The notes beneath the pieces were generated by a model. That model was given only the letters and a program-made list of their open reading frames with translations, was not told the DNA's origin and ran no database searches. This document shows positions 33,044 through 45,279 of a DNA stretch of 64,000 nt, piece after piece (position 1 is the first letter of the stretch; the number at the start of each line of letters is the position of its first letter). This DNA is from JBBIIC01 sp037446725 (GTDB taxonomy: Bacteria > Actinomycetota > Coriobacteriia > Anaerosomatales > SLCP01): NCBI GenBank assembly GCA_037446725.1, contig JBBIIC010000004.1, positions 168,036 to 232,035 on the forward strand, written 5' to 3'. Both the position numbers and the translations under genes were made by a program.

Positions 33044-33972
33044 GTGCGCAGGGCGCCGGTCAGCTCGGCGACGCGCGGGATGCTGCGGGCGCGGCAGAAC
33101 TCGGCGAGACCGTCGGTTATCCGGATGGCCGATGTGGGATCGACGAAGTTGGCGGTTCCGACGGACACCGCAGTCGCCCCCGCGAGCATGAACTCGACAG
33201 CGTCTTCGGCGTCCGCGATACCCCCCATGCCGATGACGGGGACGTCGACCGCGTTCGCTACCTGCCAGACCATGCGCAGCGCGACCGGCTTGACGGCAGG
33301 GCCGGACAGGCCACCGACGATGCGTGCGAGCCGCGGACGGAACGTCCGGGCATCGATGGCCATCCCGAGCAGGGTGTTGATCAGCGAGACCGCGTCGGCG
33401 CCGGCCGACTCGACGGCACGCGCGATCTCGGTGATGTTGGTGACGTTGGGCGACAGCTTCACGATCAGGGGGCGTGAGGTCGCAGACCGGCACGCACGGG
33501 TCACCCGCTCGGCCGGTGCACAGGCAGTCCCGAACGCCATCCCCCCCGCATCCACGTTCGGGCACGAGATGTTGATTTCGTACGCCGAGATGCCCGGTTC
33601 GCGCTCGAGCCGCTCGATGACCGCCGCGTACTCATCGGCCGAGTGGCCGGAGACGTTGACGATGACGGGCACTTCAATCTCGGCGAGCCACACCAGGTCC
33701 GTGGCACAGAACGCCTCGACGCCGGGGTTCTGCAGGCCGATCGAGTTCAGCATCCCACTCGCCGTCTCGGCGATGCGGGGGCCCCGGTTTCCCTCCCAGG
33801 GCTCGAGGGAGACGCCCTTGGTGACCACGGCGCCGAGGCGCTCAAGGTCGATGAAGTCGGCGAACTCGCGGCCGCTCGCGAAGGTGCCCGACGCGGTGAG
33901 GACCGGCGAGCGGAGCCGCAGTCCGGCCAGTGTGACGCTCATGTCGACGCTCTGAGTCACGCGCTCACTCAC
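33040..33972 (-). CDS. pyrD: Dihydroorotate dehydrogenase B, catalytic subunit
   Basis: A 310-residue FMN enzyme of class 1B: PVLTASGTFASGREF, NSIGLQNPGVEAF, INISCPNVDAGG with the catalytic-cysteine region, and VIGMGGIADAEDAVEF plus LAGATAVSVGTANF at the FMN phosphate site. The class 1B form uses an FAD/2Fe-2S partner (PyrK) to pass electrons to NAD. GTG 33972 is the first start after pyrK; ATG 33942 is a shorter alternative. It is followed by the hypothetical membrane gene with a GTGA overlap. Confidence 0.95.
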   Translation of the reverse strand: MSERVTQSVDMSVTLAGLRLRSPVLTASGTFASGREFADFIDLERLGAVVTKGVSLEPWEGNRGPRIAETASGMLNSIGLQNPGVEAFCATDLVWLAEIEVPVIVNVSGHSADEYAAVIERLEREPGISAYEINISCPNVDAGGMAFGTACAPAERVTRACRSATSRPLIVKLSPNVTNITEIARAVESAGADAVSLINTLLGMAIDARTFRPRLARIVGGLSGPAVKPVALRMVWQVANAVDVPVIGMGGIADAEDAVEFMLAGATAVSVGTANFVDPTSAIRITDGLAEFCRARSIPRVAELTGALRT

Positions 33973-33986
33973 TCTCTACTTCGACT

Positions 33987-34819
33987 CTAACTTGAGTGTT
34001 CTGGCACCCGTTCCGCCGACTCCCAGACAACCGAGGCTGCATCGAAAACCGGACCGTCTACACAGGCGCGCATGAGGCCGTCGGTCGTCGGTACGACGCA
34101 CGAGAGGCACGCTCCGATCCCACAGGCCATGAGCCGCTCCAGCGACACCTGACACGATATCCCCGCCGCCGCTGCCTGAGCTGCGACGATACGCTGCATC
34201 GGCTCCGGGCCGCACGTGTAGACGACGTCGAGTGCCTCGTCATCGAGCAGGGACTCGCACACACCCGTGACAAGGCCGGTCGTACCGCATGACCCGTCGT
34301 CGGTGGCGAGCTCGACCCGGCGGGCAACCTCCTCGAACAGCTCCCGAGCGAGCAGCCGCTTCTCGCTCGGCGCGCCGGCGGCGACGGTAACCGCGACTCC
34401 GCGCCGCGCGAGCTCCTCCGCGAGCATGCCGAGCGGTGCTGCACCGAGTCCGCCCGCGACGAGCAGCGCGTGAGCAGCTCCCTCAGGGATCTCCCAGCCG
34501 TGGCCGAGCGGCCCCACGAGGTCCATCACCGTTCCCGGCCCGGCCTCTGCGAGAGCGCGCGTGCCCACACCGACGACCTGGTAGAGGATCTCGATGCGTC
34601 CTCCGCGCACGCGGTGCACCGAGAAGGGGCGTCGCAGGATGAACGAGGTGCCCTCGGCGATGCGTATGTGCACGAACTGACCGGGAAGCACCTCGGCTGC
34701 GGTCCGCGGAGCTTCGAAGACCACGAGCCCGACGCCGGTGGCGACCTGCTCGTTAGCGACGACGGTCACGCGTTCGAGCGCCGGCGACACCGCATGATGC
34801 GAGCAGGCACAGCCGCCCA

Positions 34820-34820
<1 letters not shown>
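33987..34820 (-). CDS. pyrK: Dihydroorotate dehydrogenase B, electron-transfer subunit
   Basis: About 277 residues. The FAD motif RRPFSVHR, the NAD-domain LLVAGGLGAAPLGMLAEEL and YTCGPEPM, and a C-terminal 2Fe-2S site CGIGACLSC...C mark it as PyrK. A cysteine-rich N-terminus (MGGCACSHH) is unusual for the family. It passes electrons from PyrD to NAD. ATG 34820 overlaps the carB stop as TGATG, confirming the short start and rejecting the long upstream open frame. Confidence 0.94.
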
Positions 34821-38047
<3,227 letters not shown>

Positions 38048-38066
38048 GCGTGCTCCTTCTCGTTGG

Positions 38067-38915
38067 CTAGTGGACTATCAGCACCGGACACGACGCCTGG
38101 CGCACGAGCGTGAGCGAGACGCTGCCGAGCAGGGCATCGGTGAGCGGTCCGCGGCCACGCGTGCCCGCCACCACGCCCGTGGCACGGCGCTCGTCTATCT
38201 CGCGCAGAGCGACGCGGCTGGGTTCTCCCTGACGGATCACGGGTCGCGCCACGATACCCTTCTGCGCGGCCATGTCGGCCATGTTGCGCAGCTGGAACTC
38301 CGCGCCCGTCTCGGCCTTGCGCAGCTGCTCGCCGCCGAGCGAGGGATCGAGCGCGTGGACGATGAACAACGTGCCGACACCGCCCCGGGGCAGATCGAGG
38401 ATGGTCATCAGCGCACGCGTCGAGGCTGCCGAGAAGTCCGTGGTCAGCACGAGGGTACGGCCGAAGGAGCGCAGAAGGTCGGCAGGTTCATCGACCGTCG
38501 CGAGCAGGCTGAACCGCACCATCATCGAGGGCACGTCCGCGTTGGCGATGACCTCCTCGGACACCGAGCCCGCAATGAGCCGCTCCACAGTCCCTTTGCC
38601 GTGCGAGCCGCAGACGATGGCGTCGACGTTTGCATCGGCTGCTAGCCCGAGGATACCCTCCGAAGGGTCTCCGCCGGCCGCGATCCGGACCTCGACGTCG
38701 AGTCCGGCGTCGATGAGAGGTCCCGCCGCGCCGCGTACCGCGTCGCGCGCCCGGTCCATCTCGGCAGCGATGACCGGGCCTTCCATGCCGGAGGCATCGA
38801 CGACATTGCCGAGCACGACCCGCCTGACGCCTAGTGCGCCGAGCCCGGCCGCGAAGCGCAGGACGAGCCGGGACTCGTCAGTGAAGTCAGCCGGCAGGAG
38901 CACGCTTCGGATCAC
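38067..38915 (-). CDS. Tandem universal stress protein (UspA family) between carA and carB
   Basis: About 282 residues with two UspA domains (about 1-140 and 148-282). Both have the ATP-binding form G-x2-G-x9-G-(S/T): GSHGKGTVERLIAGSVSEEV in the first and GTRGRGPLTDALLGSVS in the second. It probably binds nucleotide and responds to energy or stress. The start is GTG 38915 with AGGAAGGA upstream; the much longer upstream frame overlaps carA. It is 11 bases after carA and 19 before carB, so it is transcribed as part of the pyrimidine operon. Confidence 0.88.
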   Translation of the reverse strand: MIRSVLLPADFTDESRLVLRFAAGLGALGVRRVVLGNVVDASGMEGPVIAAEMDRARDAVRGAAGPLIDAGLDVEVRIAAGGDPSEGILGLAADANVDAIVCGSHGKGTVERLIAGSVSEEVIANADVPSMMVRFSLLATVDEPADLLRSFGRTLVLTTDFSAASTRALMTILDLPRGGVGTLFIVHALDPSLGGEQLRKAETGAEFQLRNMADMAAQKGIVARPVIRQGEPSRVALREIDERRATGVVAGTRGRGPLTDALLGSVSLTLVRQASCPVLIVH

Positions 38916-38926
38916 GGTAGTCCTTC

Positions 38927-40180
<1,254 letters not shown>

Positions 40181-41473
40181 TCAGTCGACCACCTTTCCGT
40201 TCTTCAGCGCGAAGCGGCCTTCGACGAGCACGTCGGTCGCTTTTCCGAGCAGTGTGGCCCCAAGGAACGCCGAGTTCGACGACTTCGACGCGAACCAGTC
40301 GGGTGTGACCTCGACCCGCGCTTCGGGGTCGATGACGGTGAGGTCAGCGACGGCCCCCGGCTCGAGGCGCACTTCAGGCAGTTTGAACGCGGTGCGCGGG
40401 GCGATCGCCATCACGCGCACGAGGTCCGCCCACTCCATGCGGCCCGGTTGCACGAGATGCGTGATGACGAGCGAAACTGCGGTCTCCAGCCCCGTCGTGC
40501 CGAAAGGCGCCAACTCGAACTCGAGCTCCTTCTCGTGGCGCGCGTGCGGGGCGTGGTCGGTGGCGATGCAGTCGACGGTCCCGTCGAGCAGCGCCTCGAC
40601 GAGCGCCTCACGGTCCTCGGCGGTACGCAGCGGCGGGTTCATTTTGAGGTTCGTGTCGTAGGTGCGGTCGAGAGCTTCCTCGTCGAGGAACAGGTGGTGT
40701 GGCGTGACCTCGGCGGTGACCGCCAGACCTGCGGCCTTCGCCTCGCGCACGAGCGCCACCGAGCCCGCGGTCGAGAGGTGCGCAAGGTGCAGCCGGCACC
40801 CGGTGAGCTCAGCGATGCGTATGTCGCGGGCGACCGCGATCTCCTCGGCGGCGGCCGACCAGCCCGAAAGCCCGAGGCGCGTCGAGACGACGCCCTCGTT
40901 CACGACGCCGCCCGCAGCAAGCGACTCGTCCTCGCAGTGACTCACGATGACGGTGTCGAACGCTTTCGCATAGTCCATCACGCGGCGCATCATGCCGGAG
41001 TCCTGCACGCCGCGCCCGTCGTCGGAGAACGCCACCGCGCCCTCGGCCACCATGTCGCCGATCTCGGCGATCGCCTCGCCCTTCTGACCCGCGGTGAGCG
41101 CGCCTACGGGGTGCACGCGCACCACGCCGGTCTCCTCGGCGCGCTCCACGAGGAAGCGGACCTTCGAACCCGTGTCGCAGATGGGGTTGGTGTTGGGCAT
41201 CGCGCAGACCGCTGTGAAGCCCCCGTGGGCAGCTGCCCGCGTGCCGCTGGCGACCGTCTCCTTGTCCTCGCGGCCCGGCTCGCGCAGGTGCGTGTGCAGG
41301 TCCACGAGCCCGGGCACGACGATCTTCTCGGCGCACTCGATGGTGGCGCCCTTCGGGATCGTGAGGTCCTCGCCGATCTCGACGATGCGGCCGTCACGGA
41401 CGATCATGTCGGCGACCTCGTCGCGGCCCGTGGCGGGGTCGACCAGGCGGCCGTTCCTAAGCAGCAGCGCCAC
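40181..41473 (-). CDS. pyrC: Dihydroorotase
   Basis: About 430 residues of class I metal-dependent amidohydrolase. The zinc-site motif DLHTHLREPG near 60 is clear, followed by GGFTAVCAMPNTNP, the HCED segment and TDHAPH near 300. It cyclises carbamoyl-aspartate to dihydroorotate. I choose GTG 41473, seven bases after GGAGGT; GTG 41482 lies inside that ribosome site. It overlaps the pyrB stop region by 17 bases and ends one base before carA. Confidence 0.94.
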   Translation of the reverse strand: MALLLRNGRLVDPATGRDEVADMIVRDGRIVEIGEDLTIPKGATIECAEKIVVPGLVDLHTHLREPGREDKETVASGTRAAAHGGFTAVCAMPNTNPICDTGSKVRFLVERAEETGVVRVHPVGALTAGQKGEAIAEIGDMVAEGAVAFSDDGRGVQDSGMMRRVMDYAKAFDTVIVSHCEDESLAAGGVVNEGVVSTRLGLSGWSAAAEEIAVARDIRIAELTGCRLHLAHLSTAGSVALVREAKAAGLAVTAEVTPHHLFLDEEALDRTYDTNLKMNPPLRTAEDREALVEALLDGTVDCIATDHAPHARHEKELEFELAPFGTTGLETAVSLVITHLVQPGRMEWADLVRVMAIAPRTAFKLPEVRLEPGAVADLTVIDPEARVEVTPDWFASKSSNSAFLGATLLGKATDVLVEGRFALKNGKVVD

Positions 41474-42398
41474 CGCTCTCACCTCCCAGGAGCAGGTACA
41501 TCACGGCCATGCGCACGGCGACACCGGCATTGACCTGGTCGAGCACGATCGCGCGCGGCGAATCAGCCACCGCCGAGGTGACCTCCACGCCGCGGTTCAT
41601 CGGCCCGGGGTGCATGACGAGCATCTCGGGCTTGGCCGCGGCAAGGCGCGTCTCGTTCATGCCGTAGAACCGCGCGTACTCGCGGATCGACGGGAACGGC
41701 ATCCCTTCGGCACGCTCCATCTGAATGCGCAGCATGTAGGCGATGTCGAGTGAGGGCAGCACTTCGTCGAGCGACGTCGCGACCTCGGCGCCGAGCACGT
41801 CGGGCCGGGCAGGCAGGAGCGTGGGCGGCGCGATGATGACCGGCTTGGCGCCCACCTTGTTGAGCGCTGGTACGAGCGAGCCGGCGACACGGCTGTGGCA
41901 GATGTCGCCCACGATCCCCACGGTGAGGCCCTCGAGACGTCCCGCGTGCTGCCGGATCGTGAACAGGTCGAGCAGCGCCTGCGTGGGGTGCTGGTTCTTG
42001 CCGTCACCGCCGTTGACCACGTGCGCGTCCATGCACTCGGCGAGCACTTGGGGCGCACCCGCGTACTTGTGGCGCACGACGATCAGATCGCACGCCATCG
42101 CTGAGAGCGTCTTGGCGGTGTCGCGCAGGCTCTCGCCCTTCACCGTCGCCGAAGCCGATGCGGTCATGTTGACGCCATCGGCCGAGAGACGCTTGGCGGC
42201 GATCTCGAAGGACATCCGCGTGCGGGTGGAGGGTTCGAGGAAGAGGTTCACGATCGTGCGGCCGCGAAGCGTGGGGAGCTTCTTGATGCGGCGCTCGTTG
42301 ACCTCCTTGAACGACTCGGCGGTGTCGAGGATCGTCGTGATGTCCTCGGGGCTCACGTCGTCCATCGTCATGATGTGCCGGCAGGAAAGCGAGCTCAT
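41457..42398 (-). CDS. pyrB: Aspartate carbamoyltransferase catalytic subunit
   Basis: A 313-residue transcarbamylase: FLEPSTRTRMSFEIAAKRL is the carbamoyl-phosphate loop, followed by VVRHKYAGAP, GKNQHPTQALLDLF, GDICHSRVAGSL and MHPGPMNRG. It joins carbamoyl phosphate and aspartate in the first committed step of pyrimidine synthesis. No pyrI regulatory gene is adjacent, as expected for PyrR-regulated Gram-positive operons. ATG 42398 overlaps the pyrR stop as ATGA. Confidence 0.96.
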   Translation of the reverse strand: MSSLSCRHIMTMDDVSPEDITTILDTAESFKEVNERRIKKLPTLRGRTIVNLFLEPSTRTRMSFEIAAKRLSADGVNMTASASATVKGESLRDTAKTLSAMACDLIVVRHKYAGAPQVLAECMDAHVVNGGDGKNQHPTQALLDLFTIRQHAGRLEGLTVGIVGDICHSRVAGSLVPALNKVGAKPVIIAPPTLLPARPDVLGAEVATSLDEVLPSLDIAYMLRIQMERAEGMPFPSIREYARFYGMNETRLAAAKPEMLVMHPGPMNRGVEVTSAVADSPRAIVLDQVNAGVAVRMAVMYLLLGGESGGAAA

Positions 42399-42934
42399 CA
42401 GGCACCCGCCTCCTCGAGGATCTCGACGGAGTCGGCGCCGTCGACACCGGCGAACCGGGCCTTCACGCGCTCTTTGCGCGAGGTCGGGACGTTCTTGCCG
42501 ACGTAGTCCGCGCGGATGGGCAGCTCGCGATGCCCGCGGTCCACGAGCACGGCCAGCTGGATCGAGTGCGGGCGGCCGTAGTCCATGATGGCGTCCATCG
42601 CGGCACGGATGGTGCGCCCGGTGTAGAGCACGTCGTCGGCGAGCACGATGTGCCTGCCCTCGACGTCGAACGGGATGTCGGTGCGGTGCACCTCGGGAGA
42701 GAGGCGGGTGGCCACGTCGTCACGGTAGAACGAGATGTCCACCTTGCCGACCGGAACCCGAACCCCCTCGATGCGCTCGATGCGCTCTGCGAGCCGCTCG
42801 GCGAGCTCGGCGCCGCGGGTCACGATTCCCACGAGCGCGATCTCCGAGCACCCCTTGTTCGCCTCGAGGATCTCGTGCGCGATGCGGGTGAGCGCTCGGT
42901 CGATGGCCTCCGCATCCATCACAACGGCCTTCAT
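42398..42934 (-). CDS. pyrR: Pyrimidine operon regulator / uracil phosphoribosyltransferase PyrR
   Basis: About 178 residues. The PRPP motif appears as LADDVLYTGRTIRAAMDAI, and the C-terminal DRGHRELPIRADYVGKN is the PyrR signature. It binds the leader of the pyr mRNA when UMP or UTP is plentiful and lowers expression; it also has weak uracil phosphoribosyltransferase activity. It is the first gene of the operon, placed after the PyrR-binding leader element at 43085-43121. ATG 42934 has GGAG eight bases upstream; GTG 42946 is an alternative. Confidence 0.95.
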   Translation of the reverse strand: MKAVVMDAEAIDRALTRIAHEILEANKGCSEIALVGIVTRGAELAERLAERIERIEGVRVPVGKVDISFYRDDVATRLSPEVHRTDIPFDVEGRHIVLADDVLYTGRTIRAAMDAIMDYGRPHSIQLAVLVDRGHRELPIRADYVGKNVPTSRKERVKARFAGVDGADSVEILEEAGA

Positions 42935-43084
42935 GCGGTACTCCACGGCTGCGTTGCGCCTCCTTCCGTTCGCGGGTCAAGCCCGCGTCCAGCCGATCCC
43001 GGAGACGAAAACGCCTCCTCGCCAGGCGGCAAGAAGGCACATGCAGCGTCGGCACCGCTTCTCGCGGACCGGACCGTCGCTGTG

Positions 43085-43121
43085 TTCCCTTGCCGGCCTC
43101 ACGGGACCGGTCTTAAAGGTC
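43085..43121 (-). ncRNA. PyrR-binding leader element of the pyr operon
   Basis: The reverse strand reads GACCTTTAAGACCGG, TCCCGTGAGGCCGG and CAAGG, matching the known PyrR binding stem-loop: a CCUUUAA-type flank, the conserved UCC(C/A)G(U/A)GAGG loop core and a closing AAGG. It starts at or within a few bases of the predicted transcription start. PyrR bound to UMP should change leader folding. A hairpin CGCGGG/CCCGCG lies just before the ribosome site of pyrR (about 42973-42989); no T-run is visible, so control may act on translation rather than termination. Confidence 0.8.
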
Positions 43122-43127
43122 GTCCTG

Positions 43128-43156
43128 AAGATAGCAGTACGGGGGAGCGATTCCAA
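43128..43156 (-). promoter_or_regulatory. Promoter of the pyr operon
   Basis: On the reverse strand TTGGAA (43151-43156), a 17-base spacer and TATCTT (43128-43133) preceded by TG form a good promoter with extended -10. It lies just upstream of the PyrR element and directly after the rluD gene end. Confidence 0.75.
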
Positions 43157-43186
43157 CCCTCAATCGCGCCGATCGCATGCTGATGC

Positions 43187-44194
43187 CTATCCCGCCCCCT
43201 CCAGCATCCCGAATACCTCGTCACCGGCCGCGCTCCGGCCCATCGAATCCGGCTCGATCTCTCGAAGCACCTTCGCGAGGTCGGCCGGCAGCGGGTCTGC
43301 GAACGCGAGGCGCTCTCCGCTTATCGGGTGGTCGAGTTCGAGCCGGTACGCGTGCAGGAACTGCCTTGTGAGCCCCCGATCGGCCCTGGGCTTGCGCTGC
43401 CCGTACGTCTGGTCGCCGACCACGGCGTGGTCGATGTAGGCCATGTGGACGCGGATCTGGTGGGTACGGCCCGTGTAGAGCTTGCACTCTGCGAGCGTGT
43501 AGCCGTCGTCGTGCGTGCCGGCCATGTAGCGCTCGAGCACGCGGAAGGTGGTGACCGACTGGCGTGCCGAGGTGGATTCGACGACCGCCATCCTCTTGCG
43601 GTCGCGGGGATCGCGGCCGAGCGGGGCGTCGATCAGCCCGCTGTCGGGTGCGATGTAGCCATGCACGAGCGCGAGGTAGCGACGGTCGATGGCGCGGATC
43701 TTGATCGCCTCGGAGAGCTCGGCCTGCGCACGGTCGTTCTTGGCGACCATCATGAGCCCGGTGGTGTCCTTGTCGAGCCGGTGGACGATGCCCGGGCGGT
43801 CCTCCCCCTGCAGCGAGCCGAGCTCGCGGGCGTGCGCAAGGAGCGCGTGCACGAGGGTGCCCGTCCAGTTGCCCTGCGCCGGATGGACGACGAGGTCGGC
43901 CTGCTTAGAGAGCACGATCATGTCGTCATCCTCGAAGCGGATGTCGAGCGGGATGTCCTCGGGCTCCAGGTCGTAGCCCTCAGGCGGCGGTATCTCGACC
44001 GAGACGAGCTCGCCGGCGCGCACGACGTGGCGCTTGGTGACGAGCTCTCCGTTCACGAGCACGAGGCCTGCATCGATGAGTCTCACCGCGGCGCTGCGTG
44101 ATACGAGCTCTTCGGCATGACCCAGGAGCGTGTCGAGCCGTTGGCCCGCATCCTCACCACGCACGGTGAATTCGAAGTGCCGGGAGTCGCTCAC
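43187..44194 (-). CDS. rluD: RluA/RluD-family 23S rRNA pseudouridine synthase
   Basis: A 335-residue protein: N-terminal S4 RNA-binding domain (about 14-75, SRSAAVRLIDAGLVLVNGE) and a pseudouridine synthase domain with the catalytic-aspartate motif IVHRLDKDTTGLMMVAKND. It follows lspA with a four-base overlap, the common lspA-rluD order. It converts uridines of 23S rRNA helix 69 or a related target; exact target sites are inferred from the family. It ends shortly before the pyr promoter. Confidence 0.92.
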   Translation of the reverse strand: MSDSRHFEFTVRGEDAGQRLDTLLGHAEELVSRSAAVRLIDAGLVLVNGELVTKRHVVRAGELVSVEIPPPEGYDLEPEDIPLDIRFEDDDMIVLSKQADLVVHPAQGNWTGTLVHALLAHARELGSLQGEDRPGIVHRLDKDTTGLMMVAKNDRAQAELSEAIKIRAIDRRYLALVHGYIAPDSGLIDAPLGRDPRDRKRMAVVESTSARQSVTTFRVLERYMAGTHDDGYTLAECKLYTGRTHQIRVHMAYIDHAVVGDQTYGQRKPRADRGLTRQFLHAYRLELDHPISGERLAFADPLPADLAKVLREIEPDSMGRSAAGDEVFGMLEGAG

Positions 44195-44814
44195 CGTGCG
44201 CCGTCCGGCATCTCGCCAGGCGGGTCGAGTGGGCCGTCGCTCACCGCCAGCACATCCGAGAGCCCGGCTTCCACCTTGCCCAGGTCCACCGCATCATCCT
44301 CAACCAGCTCAACCTCGTCATGATGCTCGATCGGGGCGAACAACGCCCACACGAACAGTCCGATCGCCCCGCCGACTATGGCCATGTCCGCGATGTTGAA
44401 AATCGGGATGATCAGCGTGTCGAAGAAGTCGGTGACCCTGCCGGAAAGCGCGCGATCGATCAGGTTTCCGATCGCACCGCCGGAAACGAGCCCGAGAGAG
44501 AGAGCGAGCACGAGGCTGCGCGGCCGCGCGCGCCACCAGTACAGCCCGATGGCCACCAGGACGAGCAGCGATGTGAGGATGAACAGGCCTCGTTGGCCGG
44601 GCATCAGGCCGAACGCAGCGCCCGTGTTGCGCACGTGCGTCAGGTAGAACCAGCCCTCGACGACCGGCAGGGACTGGCCAGGCTCGAGCGCGGCGCGAAC
44701 CACCGCCTTCGTGATCTGGTCGAAGGTGATTGCGACGGCCGCCGTCACCAGGAGCAGCGCGCCCGGACGGCGCGCCTCTATCGCGATTCCTCTGCGGCCT
44801 TGCACGTTATGCAC
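44191..44814 (-). CDS. lspA: Lipoprotein signal peptidase (signal peptidase II)
   Basis: A 207-residue membrane protein with four helices. The catalytic aspartates appear in GGAIGNLIDRALSGRVTDF and PIFNIADMAIVGG, and HVRNTGAAFG is the third conserved block. It cleaves prolipoproteins after lipidation. The C-terminus carries an unusual acidic tail of about 45 residues (from EHHDEVELVEDDAVD) that most LspA lack. GTG 44814 overlaps the zinc-finger gene by 37 bases; GTG 44805 is an alternative. Confidence 0.93.
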   Translation of the reverse strand: MHNVQGRRGIAIEARRPGALLLVTAAVAITFDQITKAVVRAALEPGQSLPVVEGWFYLTHVRNTGAAFGLMPGQRGLFILTSLLVLVAIGLYWWRARPRSLVLALSLGLVSGGAIGNLIDRALSGRVTDFFDTLIIPIFNIADMAIVGGAIGLFVWALFAPIEHHDEVELVEDDAVDLGKVEAGLSDVLAVSDGPLDPPGEMPDGAR

Positions 44815-45143
44815 ATCGTCGCAGTGGGCATCGCCTTGAGACGCTCCTCACCGATGGGGCCGCCGCAACGCTCGCAGACGTCATAGGCCCCCTCATCGAT
44901 GCGGACGAGCGCCTTGCGAACGGCAGCAAGTGCATCGCGCACGTTGTCCTCGAGGGTCATGTCGAGCTCCCGGCTGAACGTGGCGGTTCCCTGGTCTGCC
45001 ATGTGGTCGCGGTAGTTGTTCTCACCGCTCGCCTCGGAGAGAGCCTCGTGGCCCTCGAGCTCGATCTCGGCGACCTCGGCCTCGAGGCGTGTCAACTCGG
45101 CCTCGAGGAAGGTGTGAAGCATCTGCTCGGTCGTGCGGTCCAT
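44778..45143 (-). CDS. TraR/DksA-type C4 zinc-finger protein
   Basis: About 121 residues: a helical coiled-coil part (residues about 5-75) and a C-terminal four-cysteine zinc finger, CERCGGPIGEERLKAMPTATMCITC (first and last pairs C-x2-C). Such DksA/TraR-like proteins can enter the RNA polymerase secondary channel, and in Actinobacteria this gene commonly precedes lspA. ATG 45143 has GAGGTGA eight bases upstream. It has its own promoter (-10 at 45215-45220) next to a 10-base inverted repeat. Confidence 0.9.
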   Translation of the reverse strand: MDRTTEQMLHTFLEAELTRLEAEVAEIELEGHEALSEASGENNYRDHMADQGTATFSRELDMTLEDNVRDALAAVRKALVRIDEGAYDVCERCGGPIGEERLKAMPTATMCITCKAAEESR

Positions 45144-45214
45144 TCCGGTCTCACCTCGCGCCAACGGGTATCGGAAAGCGCCCGGACAGCCGGACGCTCG
45201 TTCATCTACCTTTG

Positions 45215-45262
45215 AGTATACCACCGAGGGGTCCGCCCGCATCATGCAAGCAGACCCCTCGG
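45215..45262 (-). promoter_or_regulatory. Promoter of the traR-lspA-rluD unit with flanking inverted repeat
   Basis: On the reverse strand TATACT (45215-45220) is a strong -10. Just upstream a perfect 10-base inverted repeat, CCGAGGGGTC (45224-45233) and GACCCCTCGG (45253-45262), with 19 bases between, covers the -35 position. It could be an operator or a terminator after ileS; no T-run follows. Confidence 0.5.
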
Positions 45263-45279
45263 GACGTGGATCCTGTGCC

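Noticed and set aside
31748..33565. Extended 605-codon start for the hypothetical pyr-operon gene
   Set aside because: The first 174 codons overlap pyrD and are arginine/histidine-rich; GTG 33043 with GTGA overlap is the sensible start.
45224..45262. Inverted repeat considered as a simple rho-independent terminator of ileS
   Set aside because: Loop of 19 bases and no T-run, and it abuts a strong -10; kept as a regulatory candidate instead.
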